Origin: Elstera litoralis
Lineage (GTDB): Bacteria > Pseudomonadota > Alphaproteobacteria > Elsterales > Elsteraceae
Reading direction: 5' to 3'
Length of the DNA: 8,996 bases
Assembly (NCBI RefSeq): GCF_000963705.1
Contig: NZ_LAJY01000168.1
Coordinates: forward strand, 1 to 8,996
Each line of letters begins with the position of its first letter. The first letter of the stretch is position 1. Below the pieces are notes generated by a model, which was not told the DNA's origin, did no database searches, and worked only from the letters and a program-made list of their open reading frames with translations. Positions 7,293 through 8,996 of the stretch are shown one piece after another. A program made the position numbers and the translations under genes.

Positions 7293-7833
7293 GCCGCTGG
7301 GGATTGGCGGCGCTGCCGCTGCTGGTGCTGGCGGTGCTGCTCGGCTATTTCGGCCTGCGCCTCACCGAGGGCGCGACCGGGCTTTGCCGAGCACGCTGAT
7401 CGACCAGCCCGTGCCGCCCACCGATCTGCCCGGTTTACGCGCCGGAGAAGCACCGCTCACCGACGGCGAGATTAAGGCTTTGGCCGCAAAAGCGCCGCTG
7501 CTGGTGAATGTTTTTGGCTCCTGGTGCGTGCCGTGCCGCGCCGAGCATCCGTTTTTGATGGAGCTGCAAAAGCAGGGTGTGACGATCATCGGCCTTAATC
7601 AGCGCGACAAGCCGGAAAATGCCAAAGCTTTCCTGGCGGCTTTGGGCGACCCGTTCGCGCGCATCGGGATCGATGCCAAGGGGACGGCCTCGCTAGAGTG
7701 GGGCGTCTACGGCGTACCGGAAACCTTCGTTATCGACCGGGCGGGCACGATCCGCTATCGCCACGTCGGGGCGATTGACGCCGAGGTGCTGGAGGAAAAA
7801 CTACGGCCGCTGCTGAAGAGTTTGGCGCAATGA
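7289..7833 (+). CDS. ccmG: Thiol:disulfide interchange protein CcmG (DsbE), frameshifted
   Basis: CcmG is a membrane-anchored periplasmic thioredoxin-like reductant that keeps apocytochrome c or CcmH cysteines reduced. ATG 7289 overlaps the ccmF stop and gives a signal-anchor helix (MSRWGLAALPLLVLAVLLGY, then FGLRLTEG). The written frame then ends early at a TGA at 7397-7399. The rest continues one frame over from about 7373: ALPSTLIDQPVPPTDLPGL, the active site GSWCVPCRAEHP, the cis-proline loop YGVPETFVID, and the stop at 7831-7833. Adding one G to the GGG at 7369-7371 joins the parts as LTEGRDRALPSTLIDQ and gives 181 residues, normal for CcmG, with Cys80, Cys83 and Pro144. The break lies between the anchor and the catalytic domain. 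As written, the reductase domain would lack its export anchor. A missing base in the data is the likeliest cause. The stop overlaps ccmH (ATGA). Confidence 0.92.
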
Positions 7834-8285
7834 TCCGGCGTCTGGCCCTGGCGTTGGTGCTGCTCGCAGGCCCGCTCGCCGCCCTCGGCCCTGATGAAAT
7901 CCTGCCCGATGCGGCGATGGAGGCGCGCGCCCGTGCCCTCTCCCGCCAATTGCGCTGCCTCGTCTGCCAAACCGAATCCATCGATGATTCCAATGCGGAA
8001 TTGGCGCGCGATCTGCGCCTGCTCGTCCGCCGTCGTCTGGTGGCGGGCGATAGCGACGCGGCAGTGCTGGAGTATGTTCACAGTCGCTACGGCGATTACG
8101 TGCTGATGCGCCCGCCGGTGTCGGACCGCACGGCGTTGCTCTGGTTTGGGCCGTTCATTCTGCTGATCGGGATCGGCGGTTTGTTGGTGATTCGGGCGCG
8201 GCGCACGACCAAGCGTTCTGCTGTCCCGGCACCGCTCACCGAAGCCGAACAGGCGCGGTTGCGCCGTCTGGAGACCGAACAGTGA
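7830..8285 (+). CDS. ccmH: Cytochrome c maturation protein CcmH
   Basis: CcmH is the membrane-bound periplasmic thiol-redox partner of CcmG and CcmF in heme ligation; it interacts with the apocytochrome CXXCH site. The product has 151 residues. An N-terminal signal peptide (about 1-19) is followed by a helical domain carrying the LRCLVCQ redox motif (Cys43, Cys46), then SIDDSNAELARDLR and the conserved SRYGDYVLMRPP. A C-terminal anchor helix (about 103-124, LLWFGPFILLIGIGGLLVI) precedes a charged cytoplasmic tail. This is the short alphaproteobacterial form, with CcmI encoded separately rather than fused as in E. coli. It overlaps ccmG by ATGA and ccmI by GTGA. Intact. Confidence 0.97.
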   Translation: MIRRLALALVLLAGPLAALGPDEILPDAAMEARARALSRQLRCLVCQTESIDDSNAELARDLRLLVRRRLVAGDSDAAVLEYVHSRYGDYVLMRPPVSDRTALLWFGPFILLIGIGGLLVIRARRTTKRSAVPAPLTEAEQARLRRLETEQ

Positions 8286-8996
8286 GCCTCCTCGTTGCGA
8301 TTCTTCTGCTGTCGGCGGGCATGGCCCTGCTCGTTCTGCTGCCCTTGGTTCGCCGTGCTCCTGCGGGCGAGCGGGAGGCCCCGTTGGTGCTGTATCGGGA
8401 TCAATTGGCCGAGCTTGACCGCGATCACGCGGCGGGTCGCCTGACCGATGCGGCGCGGGCAGCGGCGAAGGTGGAGTTGCAGCGCCGCTTGCTGCAATCG
8501 GATAAGGCGGGCGCGTGCCCGGTCTCCTGGGTGCCGCGCAAGGCGTTAGCAGTGCCGATTGTGGCGCTGGTGATGGCGGTGCCGCTCGGGCTCTATCTCT
8601 CGCTCGGGCAGCCGGGGCAAAAGGATTTGCCGATTTCGGCGCGCGCCGAGGAAATCGCCCCGCTGAAAGCCGCCGCCGCCGCGATTGCCGAGGCGCGCGA
8701 GGCCTTGAGCCGCGATGGCAGTCAGCCGCTTGCGTGGCTGCGCCTCGCCGGGCTGTTGCTGCAACAGGAGGATACCCAAGAGGCGGTGAACCTGCTGGCG
8801 GGGGCGCGCGCGCGGTTCCCCACCCTTGCGGTCTTCCCCTCAGCCCAGGGCGAAGCGCTGATGCGCGCTGGGCAGGGCTGATTACCGGGGAAGCGGAAGC
8901 GGCGTTCCGCGCCGCGCTAGCGCTCGACCCGCAGGATGCGCGCGCCCGCTATTTTCTGGCGCTCGCCGCCGAACAGCGCGGTGCCCCGGCAGAGGC
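8282..8996 (+). CDS. ccmI: Cytochrome c maturation protein CcmI (3' partial, frameshifted)
   Basis: CcmI is the apocytochrome c chaperone of the heme ligation complex: a two-helix membrane part plus a periplasmic TPR domain. The gene starts at GTG 8282, overlapping the ccmH stop (GTGA). The first helix is at about residues 2-22. The conserved cytoplasmic loop follows with LYRDQLAELDRDHAAGRL, then a second helix (about 88-108) and TPR-like repeats (AWLRLAGLLLQQEDTQEAVNLL type). The written frame stops at 8879-8881 after 199 residues. One frame over, the protein continues as GLITGEAEAAFRAALALDP, DARARYFLALAAEQRG and APAEA to the window edge. Adding one G at GGG 8875-8877 restores the frame as AGQGLITGEAEAAF. 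A missing homopolymer base is the likely cause. The remaining TPR domain lies beyond the right edge. Confidence 0.92.

Noticed and set aside
7373..7833. A separate cytoplasmic thioredoxin starting within the second half of ccmG
   Set aside because: No in-frame start with a ribosome binding site was found near the domain boundary, and adding one G joins it perfectly to the anchor encoded upstream.
1..8996. CRISPR arrays, tRNA/rRNA genes, insertion sequences, attachment sites, riboswitches
   Set aside because: No spaced direct repeats, tRNA-like folds, transposase motifs or terminal inverted repeats were seen. The window is almost fully filled by the plus-strand genes listed.

Overview
The window looks like a chromosomal segment of a GC-rich alphaproteobacterium. 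The basis is strong G/C bias at third codon positions, a System I (Ccm) cytochrome c maturation operon with separate ccmG, ccmH and ccmI genes, and protein motifs typical of the class. A Rhodospirillales-like organism is plausible, but this is inference only. All recognisable genes lie on the plus strand and are tightly packed, and no stretch of 300 bases lacks a gene.

Layout. Positions 1-81 hold the last 26 codons of an unidentified gene. Then come a PilZ-domain (c-di-GMP binding) protein (about 116-511) and a WcaJ-type polyprenyl-phosphate sugar phosphotransferase (589-1996), which together look like a c-di-GMP-influenced exopolysaccharide locus. They are followed by a 91-residue two-helix membrane protein of unknown function (2038-2313), a PuuD-like gamma-glutamyl hydrolase of the class I glutamine amidotransferase fold (2334-3125), and a YihY/BrkB family membrane protein (3142-3955). 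From 3977 to the window end runs ccmC-ccmD-ccmE-ccmF-ccmG-ccmH-ccmI, with four-base ATGA/GTGA stop/start overlaps at every junction except ccmE-ccmF. ccmI runs off the right edge. ccmA and ccmB are not next to this cluster on the left.

How the genes work together. CcmC presents heme to the heme chaperone CcmE, and CcmD stabilises that complex. CcmF, CcmH and CcmI form the ligation module that attaches heme to apocytochrome c. CcmG and CcmH keep the CXXCH cysteines reduced. The key residues of each visible Ccm protein are present.

Main caution. Four genes (the sugar phosphotransferase, the YihY-like gene, ccmG and ccmI) are each broken by one single-base shift. Two are best explained by one extra T in a T run and two by one missing G in a G run. 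Restoring that base gives a normal family member every time. This pattern points to homopolymer errors in the sequence rather than real gene decay. I see no convincing new biological system here. The most useful outputs are the frameshift diagnosis and a few context observations.
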